Assembly (NCBI GenBank): GCA_016873515.1
Contig: VGXB01000001.1
Location: 62,001 to 126,000 of the forward strand
DNA length: 64,000 nt
From: Nitrospira sp.
GTDB taxonomy: Bacteria > Nitrospirota > Nitrospiria > Nitrospirales > Nitrospiraceae
Reading direction: 5' to 3'
Shown here: positions 55,282 through 64,000 of the stretch, one piece after another
Layout of the letters: every line of letters starts with the position of its first letter
Numbering within the stretch: the first letter of the stretch is position 1
Made by a program: the position numbers and the translations under genes
The notes under the pieces: generated by a model
Told to the model about the DNA's origin: nothing
The model's input: only the letters and a program-made list of their open reading frames with translations
Databases searched by the model: none

Positions 55282-55716
55282 TTACCTCTTTTTGCTCGTA
55301 CTCGCCTTGGGAGTTGGTTTCGCAGCCAGTTTCTTGGTGGAAGAGGATGCCGCTTTCGTCTTCGTCGTGGATTTCACTCCTGATCGAGTCGAGGCTGTTG
55401 CAGGCGTTTGGGCTGCAGGTTTAGCGGCGGATGTGGGTGCGGCTTTAGCCAGAACCTTCGGTGCGGCGCTGGGGGAAACCAGCCGCTCGTGTACGTAGGC
55501 GGCGACTGATCCAACGGTGCTCAACCCCACGAGGTCCTGATCGGGAATCTGAATCTTGAAACGGTCTTCGATTTCAAAGAGTAACTCGATGACGGCCACC
55601 GAATCGAGTCCGAGATCGTCTCGGAGATGATGGGATTCCGTGATAGAGGCCGCATCACGCTTCAGATAGGTGGCCAGAGATTGAATGATTTGCTGTGTAA
55701 CCGTGAGATCGGCCAT
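55282..55716 (-). CDS. Acyl carrier protein with long basic C-terminal tail
   Basis: A 144-residue protein. Residues 1-80 are an ordinary acyl carrier domain with the phosphopantetheine serine in DDLGLDSVAVIEL and the following helix FEIEDRFKIQIPDQDL. From about residue 82 a tail of some 60 residues consists almost only of Ala, Lys, Thr, Ser and Pro (for example KSTTKTKAASSSTKKLAAKP), like histone H1-type or DNA-binding tails. Such a tail on an ACP is unusual. The gene lies between fabF and lpxD, so it probably supplies acyl chains for lipid A; the tail could tether it to membrane phosphates or to a partner. Confidence 0.88.
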   Translation of the reverse strand: MADLTVTQQIIQSLATYLKRDAASITESHHLRDDLGLDSVAVIELLFEIEDRFKIQIPDQDLVGLSTVGSVAAYVHERLVSPSAAPKVLAKAAPTSAAKPAAQTPATASTRSGVKSTTKTKAASSSTKKLAAKPTPKASTSKKR

Positions 55717-55873
55717 TATGGATACTCCTTGGTGGACGCGAACGTCCCGTCAGCGTGTTGCGGGACATTCAGAACAATTGAAAAATGTGTGAGAGTGCAT
55801 GGGGGATTGCCGGGTTCTGTCATCCTGGTAAGTCAAAGGGGCGCTCCATGGGATATCCATCAATGCTGGCCCC

Positions 55874-57130
55874 TCATGCCGCGAACTTCTTCAGAACCAC
55901 CGTTGCGTTGTTGCTACCGAATCCGAATGAATTCACAAGAGCCGCGCGAATCTTGCGCCGCTGAGCCTGTCGGCTGATGCCGTCCAAACGGCAATCAGGA
56001 TCGGGGTCGTCATAGTTCAAGGTGGGATGGATCTGCTCGGTGTGAATTGCTAAGGACGACGCGATGGCACCCAGGGCTCCGGCCGCGCCGAGCGTATGGC
56101 CGACCAGCGACTTAGTCGCGCTGACCGCGATGGCATTCGCACGGGTTTTAAAGAGCCGCTTGATCGCCCTGACCTCCACCTGATCGCCGATGGGCGTCGA
56201 TGTCGCATGGGCATTCACGTAGTCCACGTTCGCTGGTGTCAGGCCAGCTGAATCCAGGGCAATTTTCATGGTTGTCGCAATTTCTTCGCCGTCTTCTTTG
56301 GGAATGACCATATGATAGGCTTCACTCGTTGCGCCGTATCCGGCGAGTTCCGCATACACGCGCGCATTTCGTTTTTTGGCGTGCGCCAAAGATTCCACGA
56401 TCAAAGCGCCGGCTCCCTCACCCATGACGAAGCCGTCGCGCTGTCGGTCAAAGGGGCGTGACGCGCGCTGCGGCGTGTCGTTGTACTTGGTTGAAAGGGC
56501 GCGCAAGGAGCAAAAGCCTGCAAATACAAGTGGGGTGATGCTGGCATCGGCTCCCGCGACAATGACGACGTCGGCTTGGCCCGTTCGGATGCAATACAGA
56601 GCCTGCCCCAATGCATGGGCGCTGGATGAACAGGCAGTCGAGATCGTGAGATTCGGGCCTTTAGCGCCATAGGCCATGGCCACGATGCCGGATGCGGAAT
56701 TGAGTGTGATCGTGGGAATAAAATTGGGATGCACGCGATTTGGTTTTTGCGTTTTGAAGAGCTGAGTGATCTCCCGTTCTCCCATGACCATGCCTCCCAT
56801 CCCCGCTCCGACCATCACACCGACACGGTACGGCGACTCCCTGGCCATCACAATGTCGGCGTCAGCGAGGGCCTCCTTTGCGGCCACCAGTGCGAATTGG
56901 GCATAGCGGTCCACACGATTGCTCTGGTTTGCTGGCAGATATTGTTCCGGTGAAAAGTTATGGACTTGTCCTGCGACGTTCGAACGGTAATCGGCCATCA
57001 AAAACGGTTCAAACGATGTAATGGCGGTAATGCCAGAACGGCCGGCAAGGGCGGTTTTCCAGAACTCACTCACACCGATCCCAATGGAGGAGACGACGCC
57101 CAGACCGGTAATCACCACTCGCGAGCTCAT
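55874..57130 (-). CDS. fabF: Beta-ketoacyl-ACP synthase II
   Basis: Condensing enzyme for fatty-acid elongation. The 418-residue protein has the nucleophilic cysteine in TISTACSSSAHALGQA, histidines in NAHATSTPIGDQVE and KSLVGHTLGAAGALGA, and FGFGSNNATVVLKK near the end. A dedicated ACP gene follows 157 bases downstream. The presence of another general fabF cannot be judged from the window; it might be a specialised paralogue for lipid A acyl chains. Confidence 0.94.
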   Translation of the reverse strand: MSSRVVITGLGVVSSIGIGVSEFWKTALAGRSGITAITSFEPFLMADYRSNVAGQVHNFSPEQYLPANQSNRVDRYAQFALVAAKEALADADIVMARESPYRVGVMVGAGMGGMVMGEREITQLFKTQKPNRVHPNFIPTITLNSASGIVAMAYGAKGPNLTISTACSSSAHALGQALYCIRTGQADVVIVAGADASITPLVFAGFCSLRALSTKYNDTPQRASRPFDRQRDGFVMGEGAGALIVESLAHAKKRNARVYAELAGYGATSEAYHMVIPKEDGEEIATTMKIALDSAGLTPANVDYVNAHATSTPIGDQVEVRAIKRLFKTRANAIAVSATKSLVGHTLGAAGALGAIASSLAIHTEQIHPTLNYDDPDPDCRLDGISRQAQRRKIRAALVNSFGFGSNNATVVLKKFAA

Positions 57131-57207
57131 AATACGATTCTCCTTTGCAGCCGTACGCGTGCTCTACTTACCGGAAGCGCGGAAAGCAGTCAACTGGGAA
57201 CGATGGG

Positions 57208-58299
57208 CTAGTGGCGCACTTTGAGCAAGAGGTAGAGCCCAAAACTGGCGAACAGAATGTTGGCCATCCACCCGGCCAGCATAGGTGCCAGCGCCCCTCC
57301 CCGGCCCAGTGCAATCGAGACGGAATGCGTCGTCCAGTAACAAAATCCCACGATGAATGCTTGGCCGATTCCTGCGGCCATGCCACCCCCGCGGACTCCG
57401 CTTCGCCGCAAGGCTAGCGCGATGCCGACCAGAACCATGATCACGGTAACCAGTGGAAACGCGAGTCGAGCGTAATAGTCCGTGAGTAACCTCGAGAACG
57501 GTATGCCTTTAGGCTGGAGCCGGTCGACGTAATTGCGGATCTCCTGGAAGGTCATGGTTTCGGCGTTACCGGTCAGCGATGAGGAAAAATCATCAGGAAT
57601 TAATGGAATAGCTGCCGGGTGCTTAGTGAAGGTGCCCAGCGTCGTGACATGGTCTGGCTGAAAGAGCCGGCGGGTCCCGTTAAAGAGCGTCCAGTGGCCC
57701 GCGCTGTACTGCGCTATCTCGGCCTCAACAAGCTGGTCGAGCTGAAAGGCTTGGTTGAAGTGGAAGAGTTGGATGCCATGGATTGTCCCACCTCCGGTGT
57801 CAATACCGTGAATCTGCATCAGCGTATCGGTGCTGATACGGGCCCATGGCTGGATGGGTTTGCTGATTAAAGGGACCGACTTTTTCTCGATATGGACGAG
57901 GCGAACTTCTTCGGCTTTTCCCGAAGCGATCGGGATGATTGAAGAGCTGAAGGCGAGCAGAATGACGGACATGAACGATGCAAATAAGAGGAAGGGAGAC
58001 GTCATCCAGAGAAGGCTGACCCCGCAGCTACGCAAAGCGGTGATCTCGTTGGTCCTGGCGAGTAAGCCCAGCGTAAGGAGCGTGGCAACCAGGACGGCGA
58101 ACGGCACGACTTGAAAGGCGATGGCAGGAATTTTGAGCGCGAAATAGATCAGAATCGGGCCTACCCCCGTATCATATCGCAGAAATCGCCGGATCTTTTC
58201 AAGAAAGTCGATTACTACATAAATGGTCATGAGCCCGGCAAAGCACATCGAAAAAATCTTGGCGTATTCGCGCAGGATATATCGGAAGAGTATGGTCAT
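57208..58299 (-). CDS. lptG: LPS export permease LptG
   Basis: A 363-residue YjgP/YjgQ-family inner-membrane protein of the LptB2FG exporter. It starts at the ATG (58299) with ILFRYILREYAKIFSMCF, has six hydrophobic helices (three at each end) and a central periplasmic beta-jellyroll domain (about residues 120-260). The frame is open further upstream, but only from this ATG does the family pattern begin. It follows lptF by 5 bases. LptB is not in the window. Confidence 0.92.
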   Translation of the reverse strand: MTILFRYILREYAKIFSMCFAGLMTIYVVIDFLEKIRRFLRYDTGVGPILIYFALKIPAIAFQVVPFAVLVATLLTLGLLARTNEITALRSCGVSLLWMTSPFLLFASFMSVILLAFSSSIIPIASGKAEEVRLVHIEKKSVPLISKPIQPWARISTDTLMQIHGIDTGGGTIHGIQLFHFNQAFQLDQLVEAEIAQYSAGHWTLFNGTRRLFQPDHVTTLGTFTKHPAAIPLIPDDFSSSLTGNAETMTFQEIRNYVDRLQPKGIPFSRLLTDYYARLAFPLVTVIMVLVGIALALRRSGVRGGGMAAGIGQAFIVGFCYWTTHSVSIALGRGGALAPMLAGWMANILFASFGLYLLLKVRH

Positions 58300-58304
58300 G
58301 GCAT

Positions 58305-59396
58305 CTACTGGCGGCTCATCTTGCGATACAACCCAATGGTGGTGGCAATGAAGATGATGTTCGGTCCCCAGGCGCCTGCAAACGGTCCGATCCACGCCGT
58401 GGTGACCAGAAAGTCACAGGCCACGTTGAGCAAATAGAAGATTACGATGATGAGCACACCGACGGCAAACCCGCCGATACGCCCGGATCGCTTCGACACG
58501 ATTCCCACCGGCACTCCCAATAGGCAAAACACCAGCGACGCCGTGGGAAAGGCCAGGTCTTTGTAATATTCCATGAGCCGGCGCAGCCCGGTCGTATCTG
58601 CACCATCGGATTTCTGGATCATTGTCATGATTTGCTCGTAGGTTGGGCGTTCTTCCGTCGCGGCATAACTGCTCAGGCTCAGACTGATCCGAATGTCATA
58701 ATTCGAGAACGAGGCGAATCGGTATTGATCGGCCTGATCCGGCTTGGTGTGAATGACTCCGTTGACCAGCCTCAGGGCCACCTGGTTATTCACGTGGTCC
58801 ATGAACACCTGATATTCTTCTGCCACGATGATACGAGGTTCCTTCGGGGTCCGTTCGTCGGACACGAAAATACCCTTCGCGGGTTGTCCGTCGACGGACT
58901 CCGGTACGTAGATGACCATATGGGGAATCGGTTCATTGAATGTACCTCGCTCCAGCGCAAGCACAAGCTGATCCTTTAGAAGATTCAACGCCACTTTCTT
59001 GAGGTTCAGCGAGCTCCATGGCTGCCCCCATTGGGCCAGCGCAAGTGTGAGCCCAAACACCGCGAGGGAAAAGAGCACGACTGGTTGTGACAAGCGGAAC
59101 AGACTCAGTCCCGCGGCGCGCATAGCTACGAGTTCCTTGTCATATGACAAGCGTCCAAACGCGGTGATCGAGGCGATGAGGCCGGCGATCGGCAAAGTCA
59201 GTACCAGGCCGGATGGGAGCAGCATGGCGATGACTTTCAAGACTGCCCAGAGGCCGACTCCTTTCGAGACCAACAGTTCGACCAGACGCAACAGTTCCCG
59301 AGTCAGCATAACGAAACACAGCGCACCGAGGCTGAGGCCAAATGGCGAGAGGAGCTCCGTAAAAATGTACCGATCAAGCAGCGTTCGTAGGATCAC
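58305..59396 (-). CDS. lptF: LPS export permease LptF
   Basis: Partner of LptG. The conserved N-terminus LLDRYIFTELLSPFGLSLGA begins just after a GTG at 59396, which would give 363 residues, the normal family length; the frame stays open to an ATG at 59543 that would add about 49 atypical residues. Membrane helices flank a periplasmic domain with FVSDERTPKEPRIIVAEEYQ. First gene of the envelope-lipid set lptF-lptG-fabF-acp-lpxD, all on the minus strand. Confidence 0.9.
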   Translation of the reverse strand: MILRTLLDRYIFTELLSPFGLSLGALCFVMLTRELLRLVELLVSKGVGLWAVLKVIAMLLPSGLVLTLPIAGLIASITAFGRLSYDKELVAMRAAGLSLFRLSQPVVLFSLAVFGLTLALAQWGQPWSSLNLKKVALNLLKDQLVLALERGTFNEPIPHMVIYVPESVDGQPAKGIFVSDERTPKEPRIIVAEEYQVFMDHVNNQVALRLVNGVIHTKPDQADQYRFASFSNYDIRISLSLSSYAATEERPTYEQIMTMIQKSDGADTTGLRRLMEYYKDLAFPTASLVFCLLGVPVGIVSKRSGRIGGFAVGVLIIVIFYLLNVACDFLVTTAWIGPFAGAWGPNIIFIATTIGLYRKMSRQ

Positions 59397-59697
59397 GGGA
59401 TTCTTGTGGTCGAGGTGCCGAGGACACTCACTATAGGGGAGTCTCGTGTCCTTGTAAATATTGGGGAAGAAAGCAGCAGACGAAAGATGGGCTTGACAGA
59501 TCAAGACCCCTATGGTACATGCAGCGCGAAATTTGATAATCACGATGGGGGCCGTGAGTGATGCAACTCTTCGTCAGATGCCCCTTGGTCGCTCCCACCC
59601 GGAGATTCGCATCTTACCATTCTGTTCGTATTTTTAACGCAGGGTTGAATGACTGCGCAGTGTAACTGTTCGTAGTCATTGAGGAAAGGAGTGGCTT

Positions 59698-59916
59698 GTG
59701 AAGACAAAAGGGACGGTTAAGTGGTTCAATGATCGGAAGGGGTTCGGGTTCATCCGTCTTGATGGCGGAGAAGACGTTTTTGTACATTATTCCGCGCTGC
59801 AGGGAGATGGGTTTAAGAGCCTCAAGGAAGGTGAGAACGTCGAGTTCGACATTGTCCAAGGCGCCAAGGGACCTCAAGCCGCCAATGTGCTGAAGGCGGC
59901 CGCGGCAAGCTCCTGA
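59698..59916 (+). CDS. cspA: Cold shock protein
   Basis: A 72-residue OB-fold RNA chaperone. [16 protein letters not shown] contains RNP1 (KGFGFI) and [10 protein letters not shown] contains RNP2 (VFVHY). The start is GTG behind an AAAGGAG. The roughly 150-base upstream region is long for such a small gene and may include a structured leader, as in other csp genes. Confidence 0.95.
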   Translation: MKTKGTVKWFNDRKGFGFIRLDGGEDVFVHYSALQGDGFKSLKEGENVEFDIVQGAKGPQAANVLKAAAASS

Positions 59917-60701
59917 AGTATCTACTGAGTCATCAACGATAGCTCGGGTCTTTCCCTTATGGGAGGGGCCGTGCAGCACATCGTCGCGTGTGTGTTCGAT
60001 TCAGGCATTTTCTCGACAAAACTCCTGAAGATTGTTCGCATCACCGTACTTCTCAGAGGAGGGAGGTACGGTGACGTCTGACCGCACCAGAGTTCTGCAA
60101 CATGCACAACTACGGGTTGCACGGAGGGAGTATAGTGAGGTCATGTCAAAATGGAAAACCCCTGGCCTCGGATACATCTCACGATTGCCGTCCTCACAAT
60201 TCCGTCAGCGATCTGTATCTGAAACGGCATGCGATCTCAGAAGCGACCGCGACCTTTCGGTAAGTCGCGAAAGCATTTCACGCCGAAGGCGTGAGGTTCA
60301 AGGGCATTGTCGCATCTAAGCAGGTACTCAAATGCAACCCGAATCGGTTGACAAGCTATCGGCAGTTGGGAGGCCTAAATTCGAAACGCGGTTTTGTGAG
60401 CAGCGCGGTTCTAGATTATCTGATACTGGCCAAGCACTATTGCAATGAGCGCAAGACGAAAGAGGTGCTCGACATCGAGGGTTTGGAGATGATCCTTGCC
60501 GACCCTCGTTGCCATGGGACCAAAGGTTAGGCCAGTCGGTACGGCCTCGCCTTGTTGTATGGAGCCGCAGCGCAATGGGGAAAGGTCGTCGCGACATTCC
60601 AAACCATTCCGTTCTTTCACGACGTGCCGCAGCGACTGGCCATCCGCAAGGCCCATCGCGCATCGGAAGGCGTGGGTCTGCGCCTGACTGATTTTTCATC
60701 G
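59917..60701. other. About 0.8 kb without a confident gene
   Basis: Short frames occur on both strands (for example 60291-60530 plus, 79 codons) but none has a known domain. A small hairpin CACGCC-GAA-GGCGTG lies at 60279-60293 without a T run. The region also holds the 3' side of the minus-strand dehydrogenase gene. Confidence 0.35.
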
Positions 60702-61658
60702 TCATCCAACCTGATTCGGGGCTGGGTTTCCGGACAAAACTGCCGCGATATTCGTCAGGCAGATCATGCCCATGCGTATGCGTGTCTCCAAGGTTGCGGA
60801 ACCGAGATGCGGAAGTAGTACGACGTTCGAGAGCCGTGACAATGTCGCATGAACGGCCGGTTCATGTTCATACACGTCCAAGCCTGCTCCAGCGATACGA
60901 CCGGTTTTCAGCGCAATTACAAGAGCGGCCTCGTCGATGACAGCCCCGCGTGAGGTGTTGAGTAGATAGGCCGTCGGTTTCATGTTTTGCAACTCGTGAG
61001 CGCCGATCAAATGACGGGTGGTGTCCGTGAGTGGGACATGGAGAGAGAGGAAGTCGGATTGCGTCAGTACCTCGTCGAGCGAGCACTGTGTCCATGAAAG
61101 GCCGGCAGGGATGGCGACGGGCCGACGGCTGGTATAGAGGACGGGCATACGAAATCCCGCCGCCCGCAAGGCAACGGCCTGACCGATTCGTCCCATGCCG
61201 ATGATGCCGAGTGTTTTGCCTGTGAGATTGCCCCCCAGCATTTGCGTGGGGGCCCAGCCGGGCCACTGGCCTGTTCTCAGCCATCGGTCTCCTTCAACCA
61301 CCCGTCGAGTGACCGCAAGCAGCAACGCCCACGTCAGATCCGCTGTGGCATCGGTGAGGATATCGGGCGTGTTGCTGACGACGATCCCTCTCTGACCGGC
61401 AGCGAACACATCGATGTTGTTGTAGCCCACTGCGTAGTTGGCGATGATCTTGAGGCGGGGGGCACAAGCCAGCAACGTGTCGTCTACGCACTCGGTGAGG
61501 GTCGTGATCACCGCATCCGCCTGGGAAAATCCTTGCTGGAGGTCTGGCCGCGAAGGGGAATGATCCGGCGGTTCATGAACAAGGGCATATCGCGCTCGGA
61601 TAGCGGTCATGATCGGATCCGGGAGGACACGTGCACAGTAGATTTTCGATCGAGCCAT
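60702..61658 (-). CDS. D-2-hydroxyacid dehydrogenase (glycerate/glyoxylate reductase-like)
   Basis: A 318-residue NAD(P)-dependent dehydrogenase. The C-terminal Rossmann domain has TLGIIGMGRIGQAVALRAAG; the catalytic set is Arg in LNTSRGAVIDEAALVIAL, Glu in YEHEPAVH and His in NVVLLPHLGSATLETR. KIIANYAVGYNNIDVFAA is typical of glycerate/hydroxypyruvate reductases. The ATG at 61658 has AAAGGA 8 bases upstream and excludes an atypical 51-codon extension. Phosphoglycerate or phosphonate dehydrogenases share the fold, so the substrate remains uncertain. Confidence 0.88.
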   Translation of the reverse strand: MARSKIYCARVLPDPIMTAIRARYALVHEPPDHSPSRPDLQQGFSQADAVITTLTECVDDTLLACAPRLKIIANYAVGYNNIDVFAAGQRGIVVSNTPDILTDATADLTWALLLAVTRRVVEGDRWLRTGQWPGWAPTQMLGGNLTGKTLGIIGMGRIGQAVALRAAGFRMPVLYTSRRPVAIPAGLSWTQCSLDEVLTQSDFLSLHVPLTDTTRHLIGAHELQNMKPTAYLLNTSRGAVIDEAALVIALKTGRIAGAGLDVYEHEPAVHATLSRLSNVVLLPHLGSATLETRIRMGMICLTNIAAVLSGNPAPNQVG

Positions 61659-61761
61659 ACAAAAGATCCTTTCCGAGCGCGAACATTCTACGAAGTGTAC
61701 AGTCCGGCTACAACACCAGACAGCAGATGCAGAGGATGGTTCCGTTTGGGTTTCCCGGCGC

Positions 61762-61790
61762 TTGACAGGGGCGGTACGTGCGAGTAGTAT
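61762..61790 (+). promoter_or_regulatory. Promoter of the pyrRBC operon
   Basis: TTGACA (61762-61767) and TAGTAT (61785-61790) are separated by 17 bases, a near-consensus sigma70 promoter. Transcription would begin near 61797, giving a leader of about 115 bases before pyrR. Confidence 0.75.
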
Positions 61791-61805
61791 AGACACACCT
61801 TTAAC

Positions 61806-61825
61806 GCTCATCCAGTGAGGTGGGC
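61806..61825 (+). promoter_or_regulatory. PyrR-binding RNA loop
   Basis: GCTCA (61806-61810) and TGGGC (61821-61825) form a stem around TCCAGTGAGG, which matches the known PyrR anti-antiterminator loop consensus (UCCNGNGAGGY) in its conserved positions. It lies within the first 30 bases of the leader, as expected for PyrR attenuation. Confidence 0.7.
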
Positions 61826-61875
61826 AAGGAGTTGACTATGTGTGCAGGTTGTGCTCGTACTGGGTCCGACCAGCT

Positions 61876-61911
61876 AACCTTCTTGCCAGTGTAGGGCGGG
61901 AAGGTTTTTTT
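61876..61911 (+). terminator. Attenuator terminator before pyrR
   Basis: A 12-bp stem (61876-61887 with 61895-61906, two G-T pairs) is followed by seven Ts ending immediately before the ATG. The competing hairpin AGGTT (61846-61850) with AACCT (61876-61880), together with CTGG/CCAG inside, would remove the 5' half of the stem, giving an antiterminator. Confidence 0.85.
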
Positions 61912-62511
61912 ATGTCTACCGTGCGACTCGCGCTGAGAACGATTCTGTCGATGAAGCAGAGTGTGAAGAAACAACGGGTTAATGAGAAGTTGGTCATGGA
62001 CACTGGTGACATCGCCCGTGCGTTGACTCGAATTGCGCACGAAATTCTGGAGCACAACAAGGGTGTAACGAATCTGGCGCTAGTTGGGATTCGGACGGGC
62101 GGCGTCCATTTAGCCCATCGGCTGGTGAAGCGCATCCAAAATATCGAAGGCGTATCTGTGCCTATCGGCGAGCTAGATATTACTCTCTATCGCGACGATC
62201 TGGCCCTGCGCAAGAATCAGCCGGTATTGCGGAAAACTTCGGTGCTCTTCGATTTGACGGACAAGATCGTGGTGCTGATCGACGATGTGCTGTTCACCGG
62301 GCGAACAATCCGCGCGGCGATGGATAGCCTCATAGATCTCGGCAGACCGGGAGAGATTCAGCTGGCCGTGCTCGTCGATCGCGGCCATCGACAACTGCCG
62401 ATCAAGGCCACGTATATCGGAAAGAATCTGCCGACTTCGCGAGAGGAAAAAGTCCAGGTCTTGCTGGAAGAGAATGGGGAGGAAGACCGGGTAGTTATTG
62501 CCAAGCCGTGA
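61912..62511 (+). CDS. pyrR: Bifunctional pyrimidine regulatory protein / uracil phosphoribosyltransferase
   Basis: Binds the leader RNA in response to UMP and may also salvage uracil. The family core begins [20 protein letters not shown] and contains [29 protein letters not shown] and the PRPP motif [17 protein letters not shown]. The start is uncertain: ATG 61912 directly after the attenuator T run (SD GGAAGG), 61951 or 61996; the normal family N-terminus suggests that the last two are also possible. First gene of pyrR-pyrB-pyrC. Confidence 0.93.
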   Translation: MSTVRLALRTILSMKQSVKKQRVNEKLVMDTGDIARALTRIAHEILEHNKGVTNLALVGIRTGGVHLAHRLVKRIQNIEGVSVPIGELDITLYRDDLALRKNQPVLRKTSVLFDLTDKIVVLIDDVLFTGRTIRAAMDSLIDLGRPGEIQLAVLVDRGHRQLPIKATYIGKNLPTSREEKVQVLLEENGEEDRVVIAKP

Positions 62512-62524
62512 GGCGGAGGATGTC

Positions 62525-63445
62525 ATGAGTCTCAAACGCAAGGACTTGCTGAGTCTGGCACCCTTGTCGGTGGATGAGATTAAGCTGATGCTGGACACGG
62601 CGGACTCGTTCAAGGAAGTGACCGGTCGGGAAATCAAGAAAGTACCGACGTTGCGTGGCAAGACGGTCGTCAATTTGTTCTTCGAGCCGAGCACGCGAAC
62701 CCGCACCTCGTTCGAACTGGCGGCGAAGCGGCTGAGCGCCGATGTTATCAACTTCTCGCCTTCGTCCAGCAGTGTTGTGAAAGGTGAAACCCTGCTCGAT
62801 ACTGCGCGCAATATCGAAGCGATGCAGGCGGATGTCATCGTCCTTCGTCATTCCTCCGCCGGGGCGGCCGACACACTGGCCCGCGGGGTTAAATCATCGG
62901 TGATCAATGCCGGCGACGGCTGGCACGAGCATCCCACGCAGGCCCTGCTCGATCTCTACACGATTCGAGAGCGGGGTCTGGGATTCGAGGGGTTGCGAGT
63001 GGCGATTGTCGGCGACGTCTCGCATAGCCGCGTCGCGCGTTCTAATATTTATGCGCTCACGAAGCTCGGGGCTGAAGTCCGGCTGGTCGGACCGCCTACG
63101 ATGATGCCATGGGGCATCGAGAAGCTCGGAGTGACAGTCTACTCGAATATGGACGAGGGCTTGCGCGGGGTCAACGTGATTATGATGCTTCGTCTTCAGT
63201 TGGAGCGGCAGGGGCGGGCATTGTTTCCCACCATTCGTGAGTATGCGCGGTTATATGGGTTGACAGCCGAGCGGGTCAAATTGGCTGATTCTGGTGCCAT
63301 CGTGATGCATCCGGGCCCGATCAATCGAGGAGTGGAAATTGCCCCCGATGTGGCGGACAGTCTCTCGTCTGTCATTCTCGACCAGGTGGCGAATGGAGTG
63401 GCGGTGCGTATGGGCATCTTGTATCTTATATCTGGAGCCGGATGA
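62525..63445 (+). CDS. pyrB: Aspartate carbamoyltransferase catalytic subunit
   Basis: Joins carbamoyl phosphate and aspartate in pyrimidine synthesis. The 306-residue protein has the carbamoyl-phosphate motif [36 protein letters not shown] and [25 protein letters not shown] lies before the ATG at 62525, 13 bases after pyrR. Its stop overlaps the pyrC start. No pyrI regulatory subunit gene is visible, so regulation is probably at the leader. Confidence 0.96.
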   Translation: MSLKRKDLLSLAPLSVDEIKLMLDTADSFKEVTGREIKKVPTLRGKTVVNLFFEPSTRTRTSFELAAKRLSADVINFSPSSSSVVKGETLLDTARNIEAMQADVIVLRHSSAGAADTLARGVKSSVINAGDGWHEHPTQALLDLYTIRERGLGFEGLRVAIVGDVSHSRVARSNIYALTKLGAEVRLVGPPTMMPWGIEKLGVTVYSNMDEGLRGVNVIMMLRLQLERQGRALFPTIREYARLYGLTAERVKLADSGAIVMHPGPINRGVEIAPDVADSLSSVILDQVANGVAVRMGILYLISGAG

Positions 63446-64000
63446 CGGTACGTAGAAAGGGAGACGGTATTGCTGTGCAACCGATATGGATCAAGAACGG
63501 GCAGGTGATCGATCCCGGCCGCTTCGTTGGAGTCGGCGATGTAGTGATCGAACAGGGGAAGATTGCGGCAATCGGGCCCAATCTGTCGGGGCCTCCCGGC
63601 TGTGCAGTGATCCAGGCTACAGGAATGTTGGTGTTGCCAGGCTTTGTTGATTTGCACGTCCACTTCAGAGAGCCAGGCTTCGAATACAAAGAAACGATTC
63701 AGAGCGGCAGCGCAGCGGCGGTAGCCGGCGGGTTTACGACGGTGTGTTGCATGCCCAACACGAGTCCAATCAACGACAACCAAGCGGTGACTGAATTTAT
63801 CCTGGAACGAGCTCGAGTGGCCGGTCTAGCCAACGTGTTGCCGGTTGGTGCGATTACAAAGGGCTCGGAAGGAAAAGAGTTGGCGGAGATCGGCGATCTT
63901 CGGCGATCCGGTTGTGTGGCGATTTCCGACGACGGTCAGCCGGTGATGAATAGCCTGGTCATGCGCCGGGCAATGGAATATGCCCGAGCCTTCGATCTCA
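63442..64000 (+). CDS. pyrC: Dihydroorotase, 5' part
   Basis: The frame runs off the window end (186 codons seen). [20 protein letters not shown], then [20 protein letters not shown] carrying the zinc-binding HxH of the amidohydrolase fold, and [20 protein letters not shown] identify the type I dihydroorotase. The ATG at 63442 overlaps the pyrB stop; a GTG at 63475 behind AAGGGAG is an alternative start. Confidence 0.93.
   Translation, partial: MTVRRKGDGIAVQPIWIKNGQVIDPGRFVGVGDVVIEQGKIAAIGPNLSGPPGCAVIQATGMLVLPGFVDLHVHFREPGFEYKETIQSGSAAAVAGGFTTVCCMPNTSPINDNQAVTEFILERARVAGLANVLPVGAITKGSEGKELAEIGDLRRSGCVAISDDGQPVMNSLVMRRAMEYARAFDL

Noticed and set aside
60291-60530. 79-codon plus-strand frame
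   Set aside because: No domain, poor start context, and opposing frames of equal length.

Overview
The window reads as a chromosomal segment of a high-GC Gram-negative bacterium. The LPS genes lpxD and lptFG, a TonB-dependent receptor, outer-membrane porin and c-type cytochrome show an outer membrane and respiratory metabolism. The overall flavour of the proteins (cobalamin salvage set, redox mini-cluster, porin) reminds me of Nitrospira (Nitrospirota), but that assignment comes from memory of the families and not from a search.

Layout. 0.7-5.4 kb: fumarase, an NlpC/P60-like lipoprotein and a minus-strand redox mini-operon with two ferredoxins. 5.4-12.2 kb: alanine dehydrogenase, tRNA-Pro(CGG), a frameshifted sigma-factor pseudogene, apt, a DksA/TraR protein, queC, cytochrome c and a MalQ C-terminal remnant. 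12.3-14.8 kb: a membrane histidine kinase and an NtrC-type sigma54 activator. 15.6-18.8 kb: 1-Cys peroxiredoxin, a decayed vapBC module, a 33-base poly-C tract and a porin with a strong terminator. 19.2-21.4 kb: B12-type radical SAM protein on the minus strand.

21.5-34.2 kb is the most interesting part. It encodes a GntR/FCD regulator, three proteins related to the oxamate carbamoyltransferase subunits AllH/AllF/AllG, a carbamate kinase, a complete BMP-type ABC importer, a biuret-hydrolase-like cysteine hydrolase, a second paralogous cysteine hydrolase, and a free-standing allophanate-hydrolase C-terminal-type domain. Start/stop overlaps of 4 bp join most neighbours, and the same TTGTATACAAT operator occurs twice. 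I infer uptake and breakdown of a biuret-like or ureido compound to ammonia, with carbamoyl phosphate as an intermediate that yields ATP. An AT-richer phage-like ORF sits inside the cluster.

34.4-40.1 kb: ndk, gcvH, lpdA, a helix-hairpin-helix protein, tyrS, tRNA-Gly(CCC), a 1 kb segment bounded by a copy of the tRNA-Gly 3' end and carrying two tiny membrane-protein genes, and rpmB. 40.3-53.2 kb: a cobalamin uptake and salvage regulon with two cobalamin riboswitches (one with a terminator, one with a sequestered Shine-Dalgarno), btuFCD, btuB, bluB, pduO-type adenosyltransferase, cobU, cobT, cobS, cbiB, cobD, cbiZ and a cobQ remnant. No corrin-ring synthesis gene is present here, so the cell can import and remodel corrinoids with these genes.

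54.2-59.4 kb (minus strand): lptF, lptG, fabF, an acyl carrier protein with a long basic tail, and lpxD, an envelope-lipid cluster. 59.7-64.0 kb: cspA, a 2-hydroxyacid dehydrogenase, and the pyrR-pyrB-pyrC operon led by a promoter, a PyrR-binding-loop-like RNA and an attenuator; pyrC runs off the window end.

The window is notable for several decayed genes (sigma factor, malQ, vapBC, cobQ) and several 0.5-1 kb stretches with no convincing gene.
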